A stretch of 64,000 nucleotides of DNA, from positions 52,100,728 through 52,164,727 of the forward strand of contig CM055098.1 in NCBI GenBank assembly GCA_029204225.1. The letters are read 5' to 3'. The translations under genes and the position numbers were made by a program. Shown here piece after piece: positions 47,814 to 58,629 of the stretch. The notes below the pieces were generated by a model. The model did not search any database, was not told where the DNA came from, and saw only the letters and a program-made list of their open reading frames with translations. This stretch comes from Diphasiastrum complanatum. Its lineage: Eukaryota > Streptophyta > Lycopodiopsida > Lycopodiales > Lycopodiaceae. Position 1 is the first letter of the stretch; the number at the start of each line of letters is the position of its first letter.

Positions 47814-48749
47814 TCAATTATTCTCCTTGAAGGCCTGAAGCAAAAAGTTATTGAGCACCAGCAATTCATTGGATGAATCTCTTGCAATGTCATATTGCAA
47901 GAGTGTAATCCCAGATTCTATCACAGGATCACTGATAGAAGCCCGTCTATTTTTGAGATCCAGACAATCAACAACTCTATAATTTATACTAAAATCAAGT
48001 TCCTCTATTATAAAACAAAATGGAATACCAATTCTATCTACAACATCGGTTATATCCTTCTCAAATTTAAGATAATCATCGGAATTTATATATGTTTAAA
48101 GAAATGAATGAGGAGGAGGTGGCTGAGCAGTATCTACAAGAATTACAGGAGTATCCAAAATCAATGTAGCTATATTTACAACCTTATCTAGGGCAACATT
48201 ATCTACATTTGCATCTGGGTTAGACTGCGCAGAATCGATGGTATTTACTTTCCTTACTTTCTTCGAGGCTCTCTTGGGGACAGCCTGCTTCCTAGGGAGC
48301 TTGGTAGGAAGATCATTCCCATCTAGAGGAATAGGTCTGGGAGCAGCAGGCTGAGACATGTGTAACTTGCAAAATCTCTCCTTCATCCTCATCAGTAACT
48401 GAAAGTCCTTAGGCATAATGGTGACTCACTTAGAATGGATAGCAAGCAAAAGTTAATCTTCAAAAAAAAGGCTCATATAGTCCTTAGCAGCTTCCTAAAG
48501 GCACTGGAGAGCATAGGGTGTGAATCTAACAAGCTCACCGAGATCATTTCTAGTTATGTGACGGACAGCACGGTAGAATGGAGCTATGGGAATCAACAGA
48601 GCGATTGATCTTTGATACTTATGAATATCAGAGAGCCACCTGTTGTGGCTGTGCCTTCTAGATCTAGCTGGAGGTGTAATGGCAACTTCAGGGGCTGAGG
48701 ATGAGCTAGTAGAGAAGAAATCCCTCCTCGTCTACTTTCTCCTATCCAT
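47814..48749 (-). pseudogene. Histone H3-fold protein with long C-terminal extension
   Basis: A single uninterrupted frame of 311 codons from ATG 48749 to TGA 47814, with no indel and no intron, but five in-frame stops. The start MDRRK*TRR lines up with H3 MARTKQTAR. Codons 41-126 are an H3 histone fold: DIHKYQRSIALLIP (alpha-N), PFYRAVRHIT (alpha-1), YALQCL*EAAKDY (alpha-2), LFFED, AIHSK*VTIM and PKDFQLLMRM (alpha-3). LLIP, the IT after alpha-1 and a loop one residue longer than in H3 point toward CENH3-like variants. Stops at codons 6, 85 and 108 replace conserved Gln, Gln and Arg; those at 99 and 218 fit lost Gln. Codons 127-311 are an unknown extension: Lys/Pro-rich, then an acidic-hydrophobic domain. 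Canonical H3 is 135 residues. Confidence 0.8.
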
Positions 48750-49568
48750 AAAAGTATGCTGAGAGATATCGCACTTGTGTGTGACGACTAGGATAAGAAG
48801 GGGAGGATTCTAAAGCGTTTGCAGAGGAACGATATGTACGGAAAGAACGTATGATATATCAGACCTGTGGGCGTCAAATATCAAAGAGATCCTTGAATAT
48901 AGGAGGTGCACAAGTTCGATATGAGGAGACACGTAAGCAGAAATATCGGACCTGTGCGCATGAAATGCAGTAGATAGAATATCGATTACAAAGGTGGAAC
49001 ACAAGTGCGATATGCGGAGGAAAAAAAAAAGTGAAAAAAATTCATCAAAGTTTGTGATTTTATATCGTGGTTCGCACGTGCGAAAGGAACATCTTGTCGC
49101 ACATGCGAACTGTCAAGTCATCAAAAAGTTACACGTGGCAACAAGTCAGCGAGTGATCATTCGACACATGTCAAGTTGTCATTTCACACGTGTGGGATTG
49201 TATGACATATTGAGAGAATGACACGTGTCCAGGTGTCCACGTGTCCAGGTGTCATCTTACACGTGTCAATGCCTACAAACCAACTGGAAACAAACACGTG
49301 TCTGTTGACCGTTGACCACACGTATGAAAATTCACTATAAAAGGCACAAAACCCGATTAGTTTTTTGATTTTTTCTTTTTCAAATTTCACGGCATATCAC
49401 TCTTGTGCGCGCACTTCGTTGTATGTTTTATTCCTCAATCCCTACTTGCGCACAAGTGCGATATTCAGGTGCTACCTGCCATACATAATTTTCTTGTGCA
49501 CGATCTTTATAGTTAGTTTTTTTCGTTTTGTCTCCCTCACGCACAGGTGCGATATCTGTCATAGTGCC
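48750..49568. promoter_or_regulatory. Divergent promoter-like region with mirrored leader motifs
   Basis: 819 bp between two ATGs pointing apart (48749 minus, 49569 plus). A motif of type CACA(A/G)GTGCGATAT occurs in both directions: just upstream of the minus ATG (complement of 48761-48778), degenerate copies at 48851-48868 and 48941-48958, and plus-sense copies at 49001-49014, 49451-49465 and 49540-49556, the last just before the plus ATG. The middle has many CACGTG-type sites. Confidence 0.55.
49070..49343 (+). promoter_or_regulatory. G-box and W-box cluster with TATA box
   Basis: Between 49070 and 49325 there are CACGTG/ACACGTGT sites near 49074, 49131, 49185, 49221, 49238, 49258 and 49293. 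A TTGACCGTTGACC W-box pair lies at 49304-49316. A TATA box TATAAAAG is at 49336-49343. The ATG at 49569 is in a strong plant start context (GCCATGGCC). Confidence 0.55.
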
Positions 49569-49922
49569 ATGGCCTCTTCCTCAAGATCTGCACAAGATTC
49601 GGGCCTAAGTTCATTTTTTTTTTTCTGAACTTGGGATTACTGAAAATCTAGACTACTTTTACAGTCTATTTAGGCCATATTTACATATTTTTAAGACTAC
49701 ACAACCCAATTCTGACGTATTTTATGAAAATTATGTTAGATTCAGGGATATACTCAATGAGCTTGTTATCTCCATAGGTTCACTCTTGTACATGCATTAT
49801 ACTGATCTTGTTCATTTCTTCCCAGCTTTTAGGAAGAGACTAGATAGAATATTTTCCAAATTGTTCGATTGTTTTAAAAGCAGTTCAATATGTCCACACT
49901 GTAATAAAAAATGTCGATTGGT
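49569..49922 (+). pseudogene. Promoter-proximal ORF, one-base frameshift
   Basis: ATG 49569 begins MASSSRSAQDSGLSS, then enters an 11-T run at 49614-49624 where the frame meets TGA. One T fewer would join it to an open frame of ~100 codons ending TGA near 49922 that starts SELGITENLDYF and contains LYMHYTDLVHFFPAFRKRL and a CPHCNKKC pair of Cys doublets. No family recognised. It may be the first exon of the plus-strand gene at 51022-52098. The homopolymer difference could be real decay or a sequencing error. Confidence 0.5.
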
Positions 49923-51021
49923 TTGAAGAAACGAAATGTTTCTAACTACAAAGCCTTGTTAGCTTTCAACCCTCATCCTGACAAAGATGTTCGCGAACAC
50001 AAAAGTCAGGAGACACGAAGCACGAAAAGTTTTGCGAACACGAAATTCAAAGGAAACGAAGACGAACGGTTTGCGAAAACGAAAGTCAAAGCAGACGAAG
50101 ATGAACAGTTTGCAAACACGAAAGATTCACGAACGAGAATTTTTTGCGGTCTAGTACGAGAGAAGGCAAATGACCAAAATGAAACCAATGACGGAAACAA
50201 AACCTTCTCTTGCCCTTCACGCTCCAAAGAGTACTAGCAAGATCATACAAGGACCCAGAAGTACAGATATCTGATTTGATGGTATGACGTCAACAGATAC
50301 ATTTTAGGTCATGGCTAATCAGTCACTCTTGTAATTCTCTGATTAGTTGTAGATGCTTAGTCACTCTAATCTCAGATTTACATAGAGTGACGATACTTAC
50401 TGGATGATACTTGACATATAGATCAACGGAATACACATACATTGTAATGTAGTAGTCTGATGCTAGTAAACAATCAAGACGAAATACAGACAACAAGTTC
50501 GCCTACGTGCAAGACAACTATGTGATCAAGATCCATAGAGATCCAACTGTCCGCTAGTGCTAGTAAAGTGAGACGATTACTTGTGAGAGAACAATGTTTC
50601 TCCCACGCCAACACACTGCATGGATTTCATGCAGTGCTTGAAGAAAACAGAGGAAGATCAATATAGATGATTTCTCTTGTTGTGTCTGATCTCGAATGCA
50701 AATGCGTCTGCTGTTACTCGTATATCTGACTTTTCTTGTTCATTTTAATTTTGTACCTTGGTTGAAACTATGTTGAATGCTGCATTAATTTTATAAACGT
50801 AGATCAGCAGTGTCTGACTACATTCTGGAGGATTGTAGAAGTAATTCAGCTAGCAGTGTCTAGCGATCGCATCCGAACTCCATCCGAGTCGCAAGAGGAT
50901 TGTGATTCCTTCGCAAAATCTTTGCGACTGCAAAATCCAAATCGTGATTATGATCCTCATCTTGGTTGAATACCAAAGTGGTTTCATACTTTTTCTATTA
51001 GTTCATATTTTGGATGATGAG
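49923..51021. other. Unassigned interval
   Basis: A GCGAACACGAAA-type word recurs at 49990-50140, giving a Lys/Asn-rich reading that I do not trust as a gene. A perfect 9-bp hairpin CACTGCATG/CATGCAGTG lies at 50614-50636. Confidence 0.4.
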
Positions 51022-52098
51022 GAATTTCTGCTACTGATCCTCATATTGTATCATTCTCTGTTCAGACATCTATTAAGGATATCAGTCACTTCCTAATCGA
51101 CACCCATGATAAGGATAGTGACTTTGTTGATGTAAATACTAATGTGCTCCGTAATTCTTTTATTGGCCAGAGTACATCTGTTGATGAATCGATCCCTATA
51201 GATGATTCTAAATGTCTTTTTAGTTTGCCCGTATATTATATAAATGACGATGTATATTTTACTACATCTGATTTATGTCAGTTTTTTGACTATCGTGAAG
51301 ATGAGGTGCTATGTTTATTATCCACCACAATTTCTAAATTCTCCAACTTTGTGGATTTTGAAACAGATGATCTTGTTGTTAGAATTGATTATGATGATGA
51401 GAAGGGACTTATGATCGGTGAAGAGTGCTTAACTAGGACTTTATCAAATACTGTTGAGCATGGACGAGGCAGACCATTTGATGAAGAATTCACGGCATTT
51501 CAATCCCAGATGGGCTTCCCTCGTCCATCATTAATGCATTTCACAAATGATTCTACTTCAGTAGGTGGTAATAATATTGATCATTCTAATCTGGTTGCTA
51601 CTGATGATGAAGAATGTGTAAGTGTTTAAACTTCCTTGCATTACTTAACTGCTGAATGTATTTTTTTTAACATATTTCTTATTGTAGGATGCTCTTATAA
51701 TTGATGACTTTGCTGCGACATGAGGTGGCTATAGACAACATGCATTCTCGTTCCAGAGGAATAGTGGAGTTGGCCACTATCTTAGGCATTTTCTGAAGAA
51801 TGAGATCTGTATTGCTCATTTGAAGCTGAGCCCAATTGGGGAGAGTCTGATAATGGCAATTAAAGCTTTAACATTTTATCTAGGAGGACATAGATTTGTT
51901 GAGACAACTAAAATCATTTTCGTCAAAAGATATTATGTTTTTAACATTCTAGATTTTACTGATGGAAATGTTCCTTTAAGGAGCTCCCATTATTCATTGT
52001 ACTCTACTTATATTGAACTTAGTGAAAATAAGGATAATGCACATCTATTAGATGCATACTCTTGCAGAGAATTTCTTCATGACAATACAGCCATATAA
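51022..52098 (+). pseudogene. Two-exon gene remnant (unknown family)
   Basis: Exon 1 is open from about 51022 to 51617; the first Met is 51144. A GTAAGT donor at 51618 and TTATTGTAG acceptor ending 51687 define a 70-bp, phase-0 intron with a T-rich tract. Exon 2 (51688-52098) stays in frame to TAA 52096-52098, broken only by TGA 51721-51723 where CGA would read Arg. The protein has an acidic start, a DVYFTTSDLCQFFDYREDEV segment, many Asp/Glu, and an exon 2 part with IGESLIMAIKAL and KRYYVFNILDF. No known domain is certain. It is not retrotransposon-like. Confidence 0.6.
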
Positions 52099-52169
52099 GC
52101 TGACACACAAGCTGATGATGAATAGTGGACACTTTGTATTTTGTTATAATTCAATCAATACATTTACAC

Positions 52170-52290
52170 TGAGTATTTCTCCTCTCTCTTGTTCCATGAA
52201 TTTGCATGCAATTCTGAACATGTCACACATTCATATTGAGTATTTCTCCTCTCTTGTTCAATGAACTTGCAAGAAATTCTGAACATGTCA
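52170..52290. repeat. Tandem duplication of ~55-67 bp
   Basis: TGAGTATTTCTCCTCT through TTCTGAACATGTCA occurs at 52170-52225 and again at 52237-52290 with a few differences, between two converging gene remnants. Confidence 0.75.
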
Positions 52291-52419
52291 TGATTTGATG
52301 ACAATGATGATTGAATGTCTTTGTTATCTTCAACTTAACAATCATCTAATTTTCTCTTCACGGTATGAACTTGCATGCTTTTCTAAACTTGTTGTATTGT
52401 GTGGACTTTGTTATATGTC

Positions 52420-53415
52420 AAATCTAAACTCTACGGTAGAACCACTGAAACAATTGACAAATGTAGTTTTGTCTTTCATTGGTTCCTCCATGTTGTGTAT
52501 TTTGATGAAATGCTGCTCGTGCTTGCCAATGTGACTTCTCCATTCCTTGTGATTAACAGACACTCAGGCTTCCATATGTGTTTGCAAAAAATCTTGTATG
52601 ATCTCTTAGTATGTGCTGCAGATGTCAAGACCATAATGTCAGTCTCATGTTTGGATCTAAATATATATGAAAAATTGAAAGCATCTTGAAGAATTTATAC
52701 TAACCATGTAATGAGTGATGTGATCTTCTCCCCATGCTTTTGATACTGCATTAACGAACTTGACACAAGTTCTTTGTACAACTTTCTTATCAATATAGAG
52801 TATTTATTTTTTCTTAAAATAGCAATCATATTATCAAGCTTCTTCCATACATCAACTTTTAGTACTCTAGTTTGCCATCTTTTTTGAAAACCTGAGTGGT
52901 AACAATAATATCTGTCCAGGCTGAGTGTTGAATATTAGAAGCCTTACCAGTATGATTTGATAGGAATCGACATGCTTTTGCTCCTCCTATGGTTGTCTTA
53001 GTTGGCATATTGCCATTTCTGAAAGCTTTTCATCTTTTTGAATTTTGACATGTCCCTTATGAAGTCCTGCTTTTGATAAAACATCTTTTAATCAAGAGAT
53101 AGCTTCCTTTGCTGATGATGTTGGCTTACTATTCCAAGCAAAAACTATATGAAGATAAATGATCTTTTCTATTAATCTAACTTCTGCATGAAGAGTGCAA
53201 ACATGCACTGTTTTCAAGGGGATAGGTAGCATAGGCTTCCAATTTGGATCTGCATATTCTCTAGTAATTCTTGTACTCCTAGTAACATCTTTTTCCATTT
53301 TCATGTGTAGTACAAACAAGGGTGTTTTGATGTAGCACCTTGAGAGACATTATACATACATTTCCATGTTTTCAAATCACCTGCTAATTGCCATTCAACA
53401 TTGATAGATCACTTA
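52420..53415 (-). pseudogene. Spliced gene remnant, repetitive transposase-like family
   Basis: Minus-strand exon from about 53415 to 52705. It reads VEWQLAGDLKTWKCMY, KHPC, then after a frameshift NWKPMLPIPLKTVHVCTLHAEVRLIEK, and ends VSKAWGEDHITHYM. A donor GTTAGT and acceptor CATCTGCAG define an intron at 52616-52704 (89 bp, phase 0). Exon 2 from 52615 continues HILRDHTRFFANTYGS, SQGMEKSHWQARAAFHQ and QLFQWFYRR. Stops in exon 2 (TAA, TAG, TGA) replace Gln, Gln and Arg positions. The DLK...C, LHAE-R-EK, WGE-H-THYMH and SQGMEKSH pattern resembles a large repetitive protein family I have seen in eukaryotic genomes but cannot name with certainty. Confidence 0.55.
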
Positions 53416-53639
53416 CAATTAATGCATGTGAATTGCCACGAGTTTCTTCAACATAATTTTGCTAATTCTATGTCTACAATCTATATGCAAGTTGTACTCA
53501 TCATTCTAGATATGACATATCCATGTAGCTCAAGTTCTATCCAAGCCAAACTTGGCATTTGCATTTATGAACAACATACTTGCATGGTACAATATTTGTA
53601 GCAAGCCTAAAGTCAAGATGAATTATTTTTCCATTTCAA

Positions 53640-54880
53640 CAAACACATACATCCAAACACTTTAAAATCTTAAAATTGGGCTTATTGCCAAACAAAGCTT
53701 GAAATGGTGAGATCCCACGAATAGCACTACTAGGAAGCCTATTATATAAGTAATTAGTAACAAAATTTCCAAAATGTTCAAGATGGAACACACTCCATTC
53801 TTGAAATGTACATCTAGTCCATTATTGTCCATTAATTGACCAACACTAAGCAAGTTTATTGTAATGGATAGAGCATACAAAACATTATCAAGATCTATCC
53901 TCTTAGATGATCCTAAGCATAATGGAATAGATCCTATGCCATCTATCTTGCATTCTTGATCACTAGCAGTGTAGATTGATTTCTTAGAATCATTACAAGA
54001 AAGTAGATTGAAAAAATAATGCTTGTTGAATGACATGTGGGAGCTAGCCCCACTATCAATCCACCATGTCTCTTGGCTTGATGTTGGTGTAGAAGCTACC
54101 ATCAAGGATGTGTTGAAGCCATCTTCTTCCTCCTCCCCTTGTGCAAGATTGCCTTAATCTTCACTCCCTTGTGCACTCTTCTTCTTATAGCATTCGGAAG
54201 CAAAGTGTCCTTTCTTTCCACAAAAGAAACACTTTAACTTTGCTTTGTTCTTTTGTGTCCCTTTGGAGGTAGATCCTCCATCCTTTGCCCCGGCCTCCTT
54301 GCCTTGGATATTCTTGAAAGGATTAGTCTTCTTTTTGCCTTTAGATGTGAAGTTTGCTTTCTCATCACCATTATGTAGTGATAAGGGCCCCATTCTTGTT
54401 TTGAGGTGTAGAAGCCTACTCTCCTCGGCCACAAGAACATTATGCAATTTTTCAAATTTTGGAAGTTGGCCTTGAATAGAAAAAGATTGAACTAGATTAG
54501 AGAACTCATCTCCTGATCCATTCAAAATTACTTGCACTAGTTCATTGTCTTGGATCTTCTCTCCTATAGGTCCCAATTATTTGTTCAAAGATTTTATCCT
54601 TAGGACATACTCTTGTCCATTTTCTCCACTTCCTCTCATGCTTTGCAAGATCAAGTTTCTTAGCATAAGCACTCTTGAAGTGTTATTGGATTCATAAATG
54701 TTCTTTAGTGAATCCCAAGTCTCTTTTGATGTGGTACAAGAATCTACCTCTTTCAAGAGGTCATTGTTTACATTTAACTTCAAGCAATGTAGGGCTAATC
54801 TAACGCTCTTCTTGTATTTTAGTTGTTCTTGGGGAGCTTGAGGCTCTTCCTCAATTCCTAAGACAATATCAAAGAGATTA
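53640..54880 (-). pseudogene. Copia gag-protease with integrase scrap (minus)
   Basis: Gag begins at the truncation near 54880 and has YKKSVRLALHCLKLNV, CTTSKETWDSLKNIYE, a stop near 54577, ELVQVILNGSGDEFSNLVQS, a knuckle CFFCGKKGHFASEC near 54200-54240, then protease WWIDSGASSHM near 54050. Past the protease fold (LSVGQLMDNNGLDVHFK) an internal deletion joins a scrap of the integrase end (YNRLPSS-IRGISPFQALFGNKPN, 53755-53660). RT, RNase H and the LTR are not present; upstream it abuts plus-strand Gypsy sequence. Confidence 0.88.
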
Positions 54881-54884
54881 TGAG

Positions 54885-55955
54885 CCACCCAACCATCATT
54901 TTCTGCTGATGCCTTGAAATGCAAGTTGGCTATGAAAGAGAAAATGAAACGTCCTATCGTAATGGAACCACCCAAATATTGGACGCAGGTACGTGACAAT
55001 GAGCCTTTTGGGCCAACATCTCCACCATCCACTACCAAACCCTCTACTTCCAAGTCCGCAAGGAAAATCAAACCTAAAGTGCCGTATGCACCAGAGGGGC
55101 CCGATATGCCACAATACTTCAAGGACTATACGATTGAGGATGTTACTATCCAGTTGCCTCAAGCCCAACGAGAACCTCAGGGCGATGCGTCTTATGATAG
55201 ACCAGCCCAGACAGTCACATTAAATTTAAAAATCCTTGCTGAAAATGAGAATCAAATTGTCCGTATTGGAGCTCGCCTTAAACCTTAGAGAAACTACTTC
55301 AACGATATCGCCATGTTTTTGCATGGTCATATAAAGACATGAAAAGAGTGAGTCCCACAGTTGCCATACATCCCATACCTCTAGCACCTGATGCTACCCC
55401 GGTAGCTAGTCGGCCCTATAGATGCAATCCCATATACCGAGCAAAAACTAAGGAAGAGTTACAACGCCTAATAAAGGCTGGCTTCATCTATGAGGTTGAA
55501 CATACAGAATGGGTGTCGCCTATTGTAATTGTACCCAAGAAAAATGGGAAGCTTTGTATCTATGTTGACTTCAAGAAGCTTAATGCTGTCACCAAACATG
55601 ACCATTTTCCTATTCCATTTGGAGAAACCATATTGGAGAATTTAGATGGAGATGAGGCCTATTCCTTCTTATACGGCTTTTTTGCGAGCACCAGATTATT
55701 CCAAGGAATTCCATGTGCACATAGATGCTTCTAAGTATGCCATTGGTGTTGTCTTGATGCAACCAGGTGAAGATTCCAAGGATTATCCTATCCGATTCCT
55801 GAGTAGACAACAAATCCCAACCGAGATGAATTATACCACTACTGAGCAGGAAGCACTTGCGATGGTGTATGTGGTTCAAAAGTTTTGTCATTATCTTTTA
55901 GGCAAACCCTTTGCATTTTACACTGATCATCAGGCATTATTGCGCCTACCATAGT
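54885..55955 (+). pseudogene. Gypsy pol fragment: RT start fused to RNase H
   Basis: A plus-strand fragment of the same Gypsy lineage as 21090-22941. It has a pre-RT linker (PEGPDMPQYFKDYTIEDVTIQ), then RT entry RPYRCNPIYRAKTKEELQ, GFIYEVEHTEWVSPIVIVPKKNGK and VDFKKLNAV up to DEAYSFLYG. A deletion then removes the YxDD palm and joins RNase H (PDYSKEFHVHIDASKYAIGVVLMQ, LSRQQ, TEQEALA, FAFYTDHQAL) in a different frame. Both ends are abrupt, inside minus-strand Copia-like DNA. Confidence 0.88.
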
Positions 55956-55959
55956 TTCT

Positions 55960-56830
55960 GACAATAGAACTTTGATCCATCATAAGAATAATCTTCTTCC
56001 TAAGAATAGATCTCCTTTCAATGATCATGTAGTGCTCAAAATAGAAACAACCATAATTGATATAGAGATTAGTGTCCACTTGGAATGCTTCACTATTTCT
56101 TACATCAAATTTACATGTCAAGATGTAACTAGTACATGAAGAATAAAATAGAATGTAAATGAAATGATTTCACCATGCTTCCAACTCTGAACTCTCTGGA
56201 ACAATATAGCAAACAAACAATAAATGTGAGTGATCAAATTTTGCTTGCACGTTTTCTTCTTTTTTGTCCTTTGTTGCCATGTAACCACCATGATACTCCA
56301 TCTCCATCTCCATCTTGCCACAAGATACCATCATACCTTGATGGCTTGACCATGAATGAGTGACATAATGAGCCTCCAATAGCTTCATTTCCATCAGCAA
56401 AACCAGACAAGAATTCTAGTACAAATCCAACATCAAAACAATGCTCATCAATGTAGCTAGTTTTACCATATCTTGACAATTTGCACACATCCACATGAAA
56501 ATGCTCAAACATGAGATAGTACAAGTAAAGTAAACTTGAACAACACTTCCTTGCTGATCCTTTGACCTTACTTGAGTCTTAAATAAGCTACAAAAATAGA
56601 TCCATAACATCTTTGCCAATTACCTCTCCTTTGATGCTCTTGACTAGCTCCAAATTGTCACCTTCCCTTTTGACTAGTTGAAGCGCTTTGAGATCAACCT
56701 CTTGATTTTCAACTTGATCATCAAAGCCATTGAACAAATTTTCTTTCCAGATCCATTACTTGATTTTATAGCAAGATAACATCCATCCACTTGCATAGCT
56801 CCATGTACACAAGAAAATCCTCCAAAAGAT
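55960..56830 (-). pseudogene. Non-canonical sequence in a Copia-like element
   Basis: Minus-strand reading after the Copia RT N-terminus leaves known Copia sequence at LMKSGT. It contains open stretches such as GGFSCVHGAMQVDGCYLAIKSSNGSG (near 56800) and a 96-codon frame 56524-56234 with FHVDVCKLSRYGK. Near 56050-56120 it carries a decayed copy of the family A module (CKFDVRNSEAFQVDT). I recognise no family for the rest; it may be captured host sequence. Confidence 0.4.
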
Positions 56831-57360
56831 GTTCCACTCTTCATAAGAGCTTGATACTCAGGATCCATTGCTTGGATCCACTCCTCTTCTTTCCTTGCTT
56901 GATCTACACTTGTAGGTTCATCCAAAGAGGTTAGAAAAGCAGCATAATTTCCAGAAACTACTTGCTTATCCTTTTGATCATACGTGAGCCTTGAAGGTAC
57001 TGGTCTTTCCCTTGATGTTCTCCTTGGATTTTGACTTGATGAAGGTCCATCATCATCACCATCCAAAGTAGGATCCTTTTCATCAACATCAAGAATATTA
57101 GATCCATTCACACTACCATTAATCATGCTTGAAGACACTTTTGGAATGTTCTCCTCATCAAAGATGACATCTCTACCAACAATCACTTTGTTAGTAGAAG
57201 GAATATAAACCTTGTAGGCTTTACTCACCTCACTATATCCTACAAAAATACCTCTTCTTGAAGATGGATCCTCCTTGGTCCTATCATCGAAAGTAATGTT
57301 GACATAGCATGTGCATCCAAAGGTCCTTCCAAAGTTGACACAACCATCATACCTTTACCA
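56831..57360 (-). pseudogene. Copia integrase C-terminus and RT N-terminus
   Basis: The reading runs from FGCTCYVNITFDDRTKEDPSS-RRGIFVGYSE (57345-57235) through KAYKVYIPSTNKVIVGRDVIFDEE, the Ser/Asp-rich linker, PRRTSRERPVPSRLTYD and VVSGNYAAF to EWIQAMDPEYQALMKSGT, the start of RT. It is cut on the upstream side by the LTR at 57381. Confidence 0.88.
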
Positions 57361-57380
57361 ACAAAATTCCTGCAACCAAT

Positions 57381-58629
<1,249 letters not shown>

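Noticed and set aside
48810-49004. Minus-strand ORF with repeated AHRSDIS
   Set aside because: The repeat comes from the GTGCGATAT leader motifs; this is a control-like region between two ATGs.
49911-50237. 108-codon Lys/Asn-rich ORF
   Set aside because: It is produced by recurring GCGAACACGAAA-like words, overlaps a better open frame in another phase, and shows no domain.
46398-53415. U-to-C RNA editing as the explanation of the stops
   Set aside because: This editing is known from plant organelle transcripts, while the locus is nuclear by context. Deamination decay is the simpler reading.
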